DNA of 64,000 nucleotides from Streptomyces qinglanensis (GTDB lineage Bacteria; Actinomycetota; Actinomycetes; Streptomycetales; Streptomycetaceae), in NCBI RefSeq assembly GCF_900111245.1, contig NZ_FOGO01000006.1, positions 248,001 to 312,000 of the forward strand. The letters are read 5' to 3'. The translations under genes and the position numbers were made by a program. Shown in pieces: positions 7,877-15,966 of this stretch (position 1 is its first letter; each line of letters starts with the position of its first letter). The notes beneath the pieces were generated by a model. It did no database searches and was not told the DNA's origin. It saw only the letters and a list, made by a program, of their open reading frames with translations.

Positions 7877-10708
7877 ATGGACGACACCGGCCGGCTGTGC
7901 CAGGCGCTCGCCGTACGCCTGCACACGGAAGCCGGCACCGGGCCGATGGAGCGCGCGCTGGCCCGCGTGGCGGACGGAGTACGGCTGTGGGTGCAGGACG
8001 TGCCCGGGGGCGCGGACGCGGACATCGCGCCGGCGCTGAGGGAGCGTGAGCTCTCCCGGCCCGCCGATCCGCGCACCGGGCCGGGGCTGCGCGTGGTGCT
8101 GCTGCGGTACGCGGACGGGGCAGCGGACCTGGTCGTGGTCGCCCACCGGGCGGTACTGGCCGACCCCTGCGACCTGGCCCGGTGGCTGCTGGGCGAGGCG
8201 GTGGAGCCGGCGGTCCGGGCCGGCGAAGCGGCAGCCGGGCGGGAGGCCCGGCTGCGGTCCGCGCTGCGGGATCTCGACCGCCGCCCGGCACCGGAGTGGG
8301 GTCTGGGCGAGGCCGGGGCCGCGACGGTGGGGCACCGCGGCTTCACCGTCCCGGCCCGCGGCCGGGCGGCGGACCCGGTCGCGCTGCGGGCGGCGCTCGG
8401 GCTGGTCCTGGCCCGCTGCACCGGGACCTCCGAGGTGGAGGTGGGGGTGGATGCGGAGCAGCGGGTGGCCTTCTCCGCGGCACCGGGCCGGACCGTGGCC
8501 GAGTATCTGGCGGAGGTCGGCCGTGCGGTCCCCGCACCCGGTTCCGCACCGGCCGTCGGGCTGACGGTCCTTCCGCCCGCCGAGGTGCTCGGCGGGGACG
8601 GGGTGAAGGCGGAACCGCTCGACGTCCGGCCGTTCCTCGCCCCCGTGCACCCGCTCTCGCTGCGGGTCGCCGACGACGGCTCCACCGCGCTGCGGGGCGA
8701 GTGCTCCTACCGGCACAGCGCGTTCGGCGACGCGGCGGCGGAGTGGCTGACCGGCATGCTGGCGACCGCGTACCGGGCGCTGACCACAGCGGCGCCGGAT
8801 GCCCTGGTGGGCGGACTGCCCCTGTTCGAGGAGGAGCAGCGGCAGGCGCTGGCCCGGCTGGGCGGGCTGGGCCGTACCCCGGAGGTGCCGGACGAGCGGA
8901 TCGAGGAAGCCGTGGCACGCCGGGCCGCGGGAACACCGGACGCGCCGGCTCTCGTCTGCGAGGGGGAGACCCTCACCTACCGGCAGCTCGACCGGCGCGC
9001 GGACCGGTTCGCCGAGGGGCTGCGCCGCCTGGGGGCGGTGCCCGGCGACCGGGTGGGCGTCTGCCTGGAGCGGTCCACGGACCTGGTGGTGGTGCTGCTG
9101 GCGGTGCTCAAGGCGGGCGCCGCGTACGTGCCGATGGATCCGGCGTATCCGGCGGAGCGGCTCGCCTACACCGCCGAGGACGCCGCTGTGCCCCTCGTCG
9201 TGACGGAGTCGGAGAGCTTTCCGCAACCGGAGGGGGTGCGCCTCGTCCGGCCGGCCGCGCTGGAGGAAGCGGCCCGGGACGGCAGCGGAGGGCCGCACCC
9301 GGTTCCGTCCTCTGCCGGGCCGCGGGCGCTCTCCCCCGACGACGCGGCCTACGTCATCTACACCTCCGGCTCGACGGGCCGCCCCAAGGGCGTCGTGGTG
9401 CCGCACCGCAACGTGGCGGCGCTGCTCGCGGCCACCGAGGGGGACTTCGGGCTGGGAGGGGACGAGGTGTGGACCCTCTTCCACTCCAGTGCGTTCGACT
9501 TCTCGGTCTGGGAGATCTGGGGCTGCCTGACGACGGGCGGCAAGCTGGTGGTGGTGCCGTACTGGGCGGCGCGCGAACCGGACCGGTTCGCCGCGCTGCT
9601 GGCGGACGAGCAGGTCACGGTGCTCAGTCAGACACCGAGCGCCTTCGCGCAGTTGAGCCAGGCCGACCGGGAGAGCCGGGTCGGCGACTCGGTGCGGCTG
9701 GTCGTCCTGGGTGGTGAGCCGCTGGACACCCGGCCGCTGCGCTCCTGGCTGGACCGGCACCCGGAGCGGGAGTGCCGCCTGGTCAACATGTTCGGCATCA
9801 CGGAGACCACCGTGCATGTGACGGCGCAGACCGTCACCCGCGGCGCGGCGCTGGCGGGTTCCCGCTCGGTGGGCCGCCCGCTGCCCGGCTGGCACGTGTA
9901 CGTCCTCGATCCCGAGGGCCGGGAGCTGCCGCCCGGGGTGCCCGGCGAGATCCATGTCGGCGGGGCCGGGGTGGCCGACCGGTACCTCAACCGTCCGGAG
10001 CTGACCGCGCAGCGCTTCCTGCCCGATCCGCACGCGCCGGGCCCGATGTACCGCAGCGGTGACCGGGGGCGGCTGCTGCCGGACGGCAGGCTCGAGCACC
10101 TGGGGCGGCTGGACAACCAGGTGAAGCTGCGCGGGTTCCGCATCGAGCTGGACGAGATCCGCGCGCGGCTGCTGGACGCGCCGGCGGTGACGGCGGCGGC
10201 CGTGGTGCTGCGCCCGGGTGCGGACGGCGACCCGGCCGGGGCCCGGCTGGACGCCTATGTCGTGCTGCGCCCGGACGGGGCGGCGGGTGACCGGGGCGGT
10301 GACGGCGAGGAGGTGCGGCAGCACACCGCCCGCTTCCTGCCCGCGCACATGGTGCCCGCCACCGTCACGGCGCTGCCCGCGCTGCCGCTGACCCCCAACG
10401 GGAAGGTGGACACGGCGCGGCTGCCGCTGCCGCTGACCGGTGCGCTCGACGCGGCGGCGGAGCCGGACGAACAGGTCGGGGACGCTGTCGAGTCGCGGCT
10501 GCGCACAGCCTGGGAGCAGGTGTTCGGCTTCCGCGTCGGGCTGGACGACGACTTCTTCGCCCTCGGCGGCAACTCGCTGCTCGGGGTGCGGCTGCTGGCG
10601 GCGCTGAAGGCCGCGGGGCTCCCCGGATTCCCGCTGCCGCAGCTCTATCTGCACCGCACTGTGCGCCGGCTCGCCCCGGTGCTGGCCGCCGAGGGGGTGC
10701 CTGCATGA
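7877..10708 (+). CDS. NRPS: degenerate C-A(Thr-like)-PCP
   Basis: A 943-residue NRPS. ATG 7877 follows GGAGAGGG; an in-frame ATG at 7820 overlapping the SDR stop is the alternative. Residues 1-330 are a shortened condensation-like region in which HHxxxDG has decayed to HRAVLAD near residue 90, so it is probably non-catalytic. The adenylation domain (about 345-850) has YTSGSTGRPKG near 493, FGITET near 640 and NGKVD near 840. The PCP carries LGGNSLL near 896. Read by eye, the specificity positions give DFWSVGMVHK, two differences from the familiar threonine code DFWNIGMVHK. Lacking a working condensation or release domain, it may load Thr or a similar hydroxy amino acid and pass it in trans to the A-less module of the upstream NRPS. 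Confidence 0.9.
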   Translation: MDDTGRLCQALAVRLHTEAGTGPMERALARVADGVRLWVQDVPGGADADIAPALRERELSRPADPRTGPGLRVVLLRYADGAADLVVVAHRAVLADPCDLARWLLGEAVEPAVRAGEAAAGREARLRSALRDLDRRPAPEWGLGEAGAATVGHRGFTVPARGRAADPVALRAALGLVLARCTGTSEVEVGVDAEQRVAFSAAPGRTVAEYLAEVGRAVPAPGSAPAVGLTVLPPAEVLGGDGVKAEPLDVRPFLAPVHPLSLRVADDGSTALRGECSYRHSAFGDAAAEWLTGMLATAYRALTTAAPDALVGGLPLFEEEQRQALARLGGLGRTPEVPDERIEEAVARRAAGTPDAPALVCEGETLTYRQLDRRADRFAEGLRRLGAVPGDRVGVCLERSTDLVVVLLAVLKAGAAYVPMDPAYPAERLAYTAEDAAVPLVVTESESFPQPEGVRLVRPAALEEAARDGSGGPHPVPSSAGPRALSPDDAAYVIYTSGSTGRPKGVVVPHRNVAALLAATEGDFGLGGDEVWTLFHSSAFDFSVWEIWGCLTTGGKLVVVPYWAAREPDRFAALLADEQVTVLSQTPSAFAQLSQADRESRVGDSVRLVVLGGEPLDTRPLRSWLDRHPERECRLVNMFGITETTVHVTAQTVTRGAALAGSRSVGRPLPGWHVYVLDPEGRELPPGVPGEIHVGGAGVADRYLNRPELTAQRFLPDPHAPGPMYRSGDRGRLLPDGRLEHLGRLDNQVKLRGFRIELDEIRARLLDAPAVTAAAVVLRPGADGDPAGARLDAYVVLRPDGAAGDRGGDGEEVRQHTARFLPAHMVPATVTALPALPLTPNGKVDTARLPLPLTGALDAAAEPDEQVGDAVESRLRTAWEQVFGFRVGLDDDFFALGGNSLLGVRLLAALKAAGLPGFPLPQLYLHRTVRRLAPVLAAEGVPA

Positions 10709-11943
10709 CGCTGCTGCTGATCGGTGCCGGGTCGCAGGTGTACCGCGAGTATCTGCTGGCCTCGGTCGCCGCCGTCCACGACGTGCATCTCCTGGCGGAG
10801 CGGGCCCCCGCCTGGGAGTCGGCGTATCTGGCCGGGCACACGGTGCTGGACACCACGGACGTGGCCGCGATGGCGGCGGTCGCGCGGCAGTCGGCGGTCG
10901 AGGGGGTGCTCACGTGGGACGACACCAGGGTGGTGCAGACCGCTGCACTCGCCGCGCGCCTGGGACTGCCGGGCAGCACCCCGGAGGCGGCGCTGACCTG
11001 CCGCGACAAGCGGGCCACCCGTGCGGCGCTGGACGCGGCGGGGGTGCCGCAGGCCCGTTCGGTGCCGGTGGCCTCGCTGCCGCAGGCGCGGGCCGCCGCG
11101 GACCGGATCGGCTATCCGGTGGTGCTCAAACCGCGGGCGCTCAACGCCAGCGCCGGGGTGGTGCTGGTGGCCTCGGCGGACCGGCTGCCGGCCGGGTTCC
11201 GGCTGGCCAGGGGGGCCACGGCGCCCGGCGCGGTGGAGGTGGCCCCGGGGGACGTGCTGGTCGAGGAGTATCTGGACGGTCCTGAGATCAGTGTGGACGC
11301 GGCCTGGACCCGGGGCCGGATGACGCCCGGGTTCGTGGCCCGCAAGGAGTGCGGGTTCGCGCCCTGCTTCGAGGAGGTCGGCCATCTGGTCGACGGCTTC
11401 GACCCGTTGCAGGACGACGCGGACGTGCTGGAGGTGGTGGCACGGGCGCACGCCGCCGTCGGATTCGGCACCGGGTGGACCCACACCGAGCTGCGGCTGA
11501 CCGCCGAGGGCCCGAAGGTGGTCGAGATCAACGCCCGGATCGGCGGGGACCGCATCCCCGACCTGGGGCGGCTGGCGCTGGGCACCGACGCGGCGCTGGC
11601 GGCGGCTCGGCTGGCCTGCGGCGCGGAGCTGCCCGATCTCCGTCCCGGCCCCCGGCGAGTGGCGGGAGTCCGGTTCCGCTACCCCGAGGCGGACTGCCTG
11701 GCCCGCGCGGTGCGGGTGGACACGGTGGCGCTGCCGCCGGAGGTGACCGAGGCGCTCGCGATCGCCCTGCCGGGGCAGGAGCTGCGGCTGCCGCCGCACG
11801 GCGCGGTCGCGGGCCGGTACGGGCTGGTCACCGCCGTCGCGGAGTCGGCGCAGGAGTGCCGTGCCGCTCTGGAGAAGGGCGCGGAGGCGGTACGGCTGGA
11901 GGTGCTCCGCCCGCTGGGGCCCCCGCGCGGGCGGCACGGATAG
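10705..11943 (+). CDS. ATP-grasp domain ligase
   Basis: A 412-residue ATP-grasp enzyme starting inside the NRPS stop (ATGA overlap), so it belongs to the same operon. The N-terminal pre-ATP-grasp domain starts LLIGAGSQVYREY. The central part has the ATP-binding segment GYPVVLKPRALNASAG (about 136-151) and the LVEEYLDGPEIS strand near 190. The metal-binding end reads EINARIGGDRIP near 275. The family forms amide or peptide bonds through an acyl-phosphate; BacD/YwfE-like L-amino-acid ligases are the closest type I recognise. It may make a dipeptide precursor or cap the product with an amino acid. Substrate cannot be read from sequence. Confidence 0.85.
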   Translation: MTLLLIGAGSQVYREYLLASVAAVHDVHLLAERAPAWESAYLAGHTVLDTTDVAAMAAVARQSAVEGVLTWDDTRVVQTAALAARLGLPGSTPEAALTCRDKRATRAALDAAGVPQARSVPVASLPQARAAADRIGYPVVLKPRALNASAGVVLVASADRLPAGFRLARGATAPGAVEVAPGDVLVEEYLDGPEISVDAAWTRGRMTPGFVARKECGFAPCFEEVGHLVDGFDPLQDDADVLEVVARAHAAVGFGTGWTHTELRLTAEGPKVVEINARIGGDRIPDLGRLALGTDAALAAARLACGAELPDLRPGPRRVAGVRFRYPEADCLARAVRVDTVALPPEVTEALAIALPGQELRLPPHGAVAGRYGLVTAVAESAQECRAALEKGAEAVRLEVLRPLGPPRGRHG

Positions 11944-11953
11944 CGGACCACCG

Positions 11954-11996
11954 CCGCCGGTCGGGGTCCGAACAGGCGCCGGGCCCCGACCGGCGG
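11954..11996 (+). terminator. 13-bp hairpin after the NRPS operon
   Basis: Perfect 13-bp inverted repeat (arms 11954-11966 and 11984-11996, left arm CCGCCGGTCGGGG) with a 17-nt loop, 10 nt after the ATP-grasp stop. There is no T-run, as is common in Streptomyces. It lies between convergent genes and probably ends transcription in both directions. Confidence 0.7.
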
Positions 11997-12083
11997 GCGG
12001 GCACTCGTCCGCCGGGACGGAGTCGCCGGGTCCGGCGCTCCCTCCGGTGTTCCGCGGGTGCGGCGGCCCGGAGCGGCCCGCGA

Positions 12084-12905
12084 CTACGGCTTCCGGGCCA
12101 CGCCGCCGAACTCGAACCAGGTCTCGTCCTCCAACTGGCGTGCGCACAGGTCGGAGTCGGGCCGCCAGTCGTTGACCTCGACCAGGCCCGGCTCCAGCAC
12201 GTCGAGCCCGGTGAAGTACGCCTCGACGTCGTGCGGTTCGCGGACCCGGCCCCACTGGCCGTTGGTGCTGCGGTCCATGAACCCGGTGACGAAGTCGCGG
12301 GTCTCCTGGTCGTGGCTGACGAGTTGGTTGAGGACGACGAAGCTGCCGGAGGGCACGCGCTCCAGGGCGCGCCGCACCACGGCTGCGGGGTCGGAGTGGT
12401 CGGGGATGCAGTGCATCACCGAGACGAAGAGCAGCGCCACCGGCCGGGAGAGGTCGATCAGGCGCTTCACCTCGGGGCTGTCGAAGACCGCGTCGGTGTC
12501 GCGCATGTCGGCCCGGATCACCGCGGTGTCGGCGTTCTCCTCCAGCAGGGCGCGGCCGTGGGCGAGCACGATGGGGTCGTTGTCCACGTAGACCGCGCGG
12601 GATCCGGGGGCCGCGCGCTGGGCGACCTGGTGGACGTTGTCCTGGGTGGGCAGCCCGGAACCGTGGTCGAGGAACTGGCGGATGCCGTACTCGCGCACCA
12701 GGATGCGCACGACCCGCTGCAGGAAGCGGCGGTTGTTGCGGGCGAGATGGCGGGTGCGCGGCACCTTCTCGTCCAGTGCCGCGACGGCTTCCCGGTCCAC
12801 GGCGTAGTTGTCCTTGCCGCCGAGGTAGTGGTCGTACATCCGGGCCACGCTCGGGACGTTGATGTCCACCGTGTGCTGCCCGGTTCCGGTCGTCTCGTCC
12901 CGCAT
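12084..12905 (-). CDS. SAM-dependent methyltransferase, PF04672 family (copy 1)
   Basis: A 273-residue member of the actinobacterial S-adenosyl methyltransferase family (PF04672, old DUF574). It has the hallmark N-terminus VARMYDHYLGGKDNYAVDRE, the motif I variant FLDHGSGLPT and the acidic strand YVDNDPIVLAH. The ATG at 12905 is chosen because the family start follows at once; the frame remains open upstream but reads as low-complexity. Substrates are not established for this family. One of four paralogues in the window, and the most diverged (DHGSG instead of DIGSG). It ends toward the NRPS operon but is on the opposite strand and separated by a terminator, so it is probably not part of that pathway. 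Confidence 0.9.
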   Translation of the reverse strand: MRDETTGTGQHTVDINVPSVARMYDHYLGGKDNYAVDREAVAALDEKVPRTRHLARNNRRFLQRVVRILVREYGIRQFLDHGSGLPTQDNVHQVAQRAAPGSRAVYVDNDPIVLAHGRALLEENADTAVIRADMRDTDAVFDSPEVKRLIDLSRPVALLFVSVMHCIPDHSDPAAVVRRALERVPSGSFVVLNQLVSHDQETRDFVTGFMDRSTNGQWGRVREPHDVEAYFTGLDVLEPGLVEVNDWRPDSDLCARQLEDETWFEFGGVARKP

Positions 12906-13150
12906 ACGCGCCCCAGTGTGTTCACCGGCACACCGCGCGCCGACCGCGCGGGCACCTGCCCTGGCGGGCAGCATGCCACGCGGGTGCGGTCCGGACCAAC
13001 GCCAAGTGACCCTGGTGCAGGGGAATTTGACCAGGCCGCCGGGACAGAACAGGAGGAGCCGGGAGGGTCGCGGCAGTCCGGGAGGGTCGTGACGCGGGGG
13101 CCGTTTCCGCGCCGGGCGGCCCGCCGTCGGCAGCCGCGGAGGGCCGGTCC

Positions 13151-13618
13151 CTACAGTGCGCCGTCGGCCGTGCCCAGTTCGGCCCACACCACGCGGCCGC
13201 AGCGCCCGCCGTGCGCGGAGACGCCCCAGCGCTGCGCGAGGGCGCCGACGAGCTGCAGCCCCCGGCCGTTCACCTCTTCGGGGGCCGCGCTGCGCGGCTG
13301 CGGCGCACAGCTCTGGGTGCCCTCGTCGGTGACCTCTATCCGCAGGCGTTCGGCGTCCAGGTGGATGCGGCACGCTATCCGGACGGTGTCCGTGTGCAGG
13401 ACGGCATTGGTGACGAACTCGGAGATCACCAGTTGCGCCGTGTGGGCGAGCTCCTCGGGGAAGCCCCAGTGCTGCAGCTTCCCGCGGAGCCGGGCCCGGG
13501 CACGGGCGACCGACGAGGTGTGAGCGGGGAGCTCGAATCCCTCCTGACGCGCATCCTCGGCCGGTGCGGCCGACGGTGCGGGCAGGGGGAGCTGCGTGAG
13601 GGGATACGAGGAGGCCAC
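13151..13618 (-). CDS. ATP-binding protein, RsbW/SpoIIAB-like anti-sigma type
   Basis: A 155-residue GHKL-type ATPase. The N-box ELxxNAxxH appears as SEFVTNAVLHTD near residues 66-77, the G1 box as VTDEG near 98, and a GRGLQLVGAL segment (G2) near 118. Single-domain proteins of this kind act in Streptomyces as anti-sigma-like kinases or are encoded beside XRE/DUF397 (WhiJ-type) regulators. Such a set lies divergently just to the right. The ATG start is followed by a variable Pro/Ala-rich leader. Partner and target are unknown. Confidence 0.85.
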   Translation of the reverse strand: MASSYPLTQLPLPAPSAAPAEDARQEGFELPAHTSSVARARARLRGKLQHWGFPEELAHTAQLVISEFVTNAVLHTDTVRIACRIHLDAERLRIEVTDEGTQSCAPQPRSAAPEEVNGRGLQLVGALAQRWGVSAHGGRCGRVVWAELGTADGAL

Positions 13619-13935
13619 GGGGAACGCCTTCCGTCTACCTGTGAGGGGAGGGGACGGCTACCGGGGAACAGTCCGCACCGGGCGCGGGCGATCCCGCGCA
13701 GGCACCGGCCGGCAGGGCCGCTGCGGGCCGCTGCGGCGGCAGCGATGTCGTGCGGCTCCGGTGCCGCAGTCTCATGAGCTGGGTCACGTTCTTCACTATG
13801 CCCGGCTTCTTTCACAGATGGCAAGAGGAGTTCTGCAATTCGCAGAATCGCATGGGCAGTATGGCTGCTGCACACCAGCCATGGCACACTGCTTGACGCC
13901 AGGGTCCGCCAGGGGAGGCAGTCAGGGAGGCAGTA
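13619..13935. promoter_or_regulatory. divergent intergenic region with a palindrome
   Basis: A 317-bp gene-free stretch between the divergent anti-sigma-type ATPase and the XRE regulator. It is less GC-rich near 13800-13850 and contains the perfect inverted repeat described separately, plus a short GCCATGGC palindrome near 13878. No open frame with a family signature was seen. It probably carries both promoters and the XRE operator. Confidence 0.5.
13831..13847. promoter_or_regulatory. inverted repeat, candidate XRE operator
   Basis: TTCTGCAATTCGCAGAA: two perfect 6-bp arms around a 5-bp spacer, about 90 bp upstream of the XRE regulator start. Position and symmetry suggest an autoregulatory operator; this is inferred. 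Confidence 0.5.
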
Positions 13936-14793
13936 GTGGCCGAGGCTCGTTCCGCGCCGACTGTGGGGCAGATAGTGCTCGGCCTACGCCTTCGCGATCT
14001 CCGCGAGCGCGCCGGACACTCCTTCACCGACGCCGCGTACGCGCTCAGTGTCAACACCACGACGGTGCGTCGCATGGAGAAGGCCGAGGTGGGCCTCAAG
14101 CCGCCCTACGTGGAGAAGCTGCTGCGGATGTACGGGCTCTCCGACGAGGAGACGGCGTCGTTCCTGGCCCTGGTGGACGAGGCGAACCGGCCCGGCTGGT
14201 GGCACAGCTTCCGCGATGTGCTGCCGCCCTGGTTCAGCCTCTACGTGAGCCTGGAGGGCGAGGCCAGCCTCATCAGGGCGTACGAGCCGCACTGCGTACC
14301 AGGACTGCTCCAGACGGAGGAGTACGCGCGAGCGCTGCTGCGTACCGGTTTTCCCTCCGCCGAGGAGGAGGAACTGGACCGCCGGGTGCAACTGCGCATG
14401 GGGCGCCAGCGGCTCCTCCAGGACCCCGACGCACCGGTGCTGTGGGCCGTGCTGGACGAGCAGGTGCTGCGCCGCCACGTGGGCTCACCCTCCGTGATGC
14501 GCGGCCAGATCGACCGGCTGATCGAGCTGTCCCGGCAGCAGAACATCACGCTGCAGATCATTCCGTTCACCGCGGGTGCCCACCCCGGCATGTTCGGGCC
14601 CTTCCAGCTCTTCCGGTTCGAGATTCCGGAGCTCCCGGACATCGTCTACACGGAGAGCCTGACGGGTGCCACGTACCTGGACGAGCGTCCGGACACCGCC
14701 GCCTACCTGGAGGTGCTGGACCGCATGGGCGCGCAGGCCGCGCCAGTACCACACACCGAGTCTGTACTCGGTGAGATCCGCAAGGAGTTCTGA
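13936..14793 (+). CDS. XRE-family regulator with DUF5753 (WhiJ-like)
   Basis: A 285-residue transcriptional regulator starting at GTG 13936 behind GGGAGG. An XRE helix-turn-helix occupies about residues 12-68 (LRDLRERAG, then SVNTTTVRRMEKAE). The rest is the DUF5753 sensor domain, with its typical EGEASLIRAYEPHCVPGLLQTEEYARAL near 105-132 and PFTAGAHPGMFGPFQLFRF near 212. In Streptomyces such proteins pair with a small DUF397 protein and often an RsbW-like ATPase to control development or secondary metabolism (whiJ locus). Both partners are adjacent here: DUF397 starts 3 nt after this stop. Confidence 0.92.
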   Translation: MAEARSAPTVGQIVLGLRLRDLRERAGHSFTDAAYALSVNTTTVRRMEKAEVGLKPPYVEKLLRMYGLSDEETASFLALVDEANRPGWWHSFRDVLPPWFSLYVSLEGEASLIRAYEPHCVPGLLQTEEYARALLRTGFPSAEEEELDRRVQLRMGRQRLLQDPDAPVLWAVLDEQVLRRHVGSPSVMRGQIDRLIELSRQQNITLQIIPFTAGAHPGMFGPFQLFRFEIPELPDIVYTESLTGATYLDERPDTAAYLEVLDRMGAQAAPVPHTESVLGEIRKEF

Positions 14794-14796
14794 ACC

Positions 14797-15057
14797 ATGG
14801 GTCATTCCGGCCACCCCCCACACATATACAACGGCATGCCCGCGAAACACCTCGGCACCGAGGGCTGGCAGAAGCCGTGGAGCGGCACCAACGGCGGCAG
14901 CTGCGTCGAGGCGATGAAGCTCGGCGACGGCCGGGTGGCGCTGCGGCAGTCGACCGACCCGGAAGGTCCGGCACTGATCTACACCACCCACGAGTTCGAG
15001 ACCTTCCTCAGGGGCGCCAAGCAGGGCGTGGCCGACTTCCTGCTGGCCTCCGACTGA
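14797..15057 (+). CDS. DUF397 domain protein
   Basis: An 86-residue protein, nearly all DUF397. The domain begins WQKPWSGTNGGSCVEAMKLGDGRVALRQS near residue 25 and ends in the LxxTxxEFxxFLxGAKxGxF-like stretch (TTHEFETFLRGAKQGVADF). The family is thought to act as the partner of the preceding WhiJ-type XRE regulator. It starts 3 nt downstream of that gene and is followed 43 nt later by a methyltransferase on the same strand, so the regulator, DUF397 and two methyltransferases may form one transcript. Confidence 0.9.
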   Translation: MGHSGHPPHIYNGMPAKHLGTEGWQKPWSGTNGGSCVEAMKLGDGRVALRQSTDPEGPALIYTTHEFETFLRGAKQGVADFLLASD

Positions 15058-15100
15058 CCGCACCGCCACCACCCCGGAACCCGGAGAACGGAGAGGCCGC

Positions 15101-15925
15101 ATGACCGCAGAGGGCAACCCTCCCGGCATAGACACCACCAAGCCCCACTCGGCCCGGATGTACGACTACTACCTCGGCGGCAAGACCCACTACGAGGTCG
15201 ACGTCCAGGCGGCCGAGGCGGTCATCGCGACCGTCCCGTTCGCCGGAGCGATGGCCCGCGCCAACCGGGACTTCATGATCCGCGCGACCCGATGGCTGGC
15301 CACCGAGGCGGGCGTGCGGCAGTTCCTGGACATCGGCAGCGGCATCCCCACCGAACCCAACCTCCACCAGGTCGCCCAGTCGGTCGCCCCCGACGCACGG
15401 GTCGTCTACACCGACAGCGATCCGATCGTGCTGCAGTACGCGCAGGCGCTGCTGCACAGCACGCCCGAGGGCCGTACCGCCTATCTGCAGGCCGACGCCG
15501 CCAAGCCGGAGTCCATCGCCGACTCCGACGAACTGCACGCCACGCTCGACCTGAACCGCCCGGTGGCTCTCTCGGTCAACGCGCTCTTCCACTTCGTCCC
15601 CGACGAGTGGGGGCCCTACGAGATCCTCACCGGGCTGCTGGACCGGCTGCCCTCCGGCAGCTATCTGTGCCTCTCGCACGCCACCGCCGACATCGACGAC
15701 CCGGCCCTGGCCGCACGGGGCCGCGAGGTCGAGGAGATCTACGCCAAGGGCGGCACCGCCCTCCGACTGCGGGACCGCAGCGAGGTCGGCAGGTTCTTCG
15801 AGGGGCTCGAACTGGTCGAGCCGGGCATCGTGATGGCCCACGACTGGCGCCCGGAGCCCGGCCAGGCCGACGAACTCGAAGAGGGGCAGCCCAGCATGCT
15901 GGCGGGCCTGGCCCGCAAACCCTGA
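15101..15925 (+). CDS. SAM-dependent methyltransferase, PF04672 family (copy 2)
   Basis: A 274-residue paralogue with SARMYDYYLGGKTHYEVD at the N-terminus, FLDIGSGIPTEPN as motif I near residue 81 and YTDSDPIVLQYA near 104. The ATG follows GGAGAACGGAGAGG. It lies directly after the XRE/DUF397 pair and 41 nt before another copy with which it shares a near-identical central stretch. The family is believed to methylate with SAM, but no substrate is assigned. Expression is probably tied to the upstream regulator pair. Confidence 0.9.
   Translation: MTAEGNPPGIDTTKPHSARMYDYYLGGKTHYEVDVQAAEAVIATVPFAGAMARANRDFMIRATRWLATEAGVRQFLDIGSGIPTEPNLHQVAQSVAPDARVVYTDSDPIVLQYAQALLHSTPEGRTAYLQADAAKPESIADSDELHATLDLNRPVALSVNALFHFVPDEWGPYEILTGLLDRLPSGSYLCLSHATADIDDPALAARGREVEEIYAKGGTALRLRDRSEVGRFFEGLELVEPGIVMAHDWRPEPGQADELEEGQPSMLAGLARKP
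15338..15416 (+). repeat. 79-bp identical tract shared with 16204-16282
   Basis: Every base from 15338 to 15416 matches 16204-16282 in the next paralogue. Identity continues about 25 bp upstream with one mismatch, then falls sharply on both sides. It encodes the motif I region. This pattern suggests gene conversion or a recent exchange between the tandem copies. Confidence 0.85.
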
Positions 15926-15966
15926 ACCACAGGGACCACGACAGGCACTACTGAGGGGGAGACCGC

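Noticed and set aside
7481..10654. Long antisense frame opposite the SDR and Thr-type NRPS
   Set aside because: Same codon-position artefact; no motif, and it spans two real plus-strand genes.
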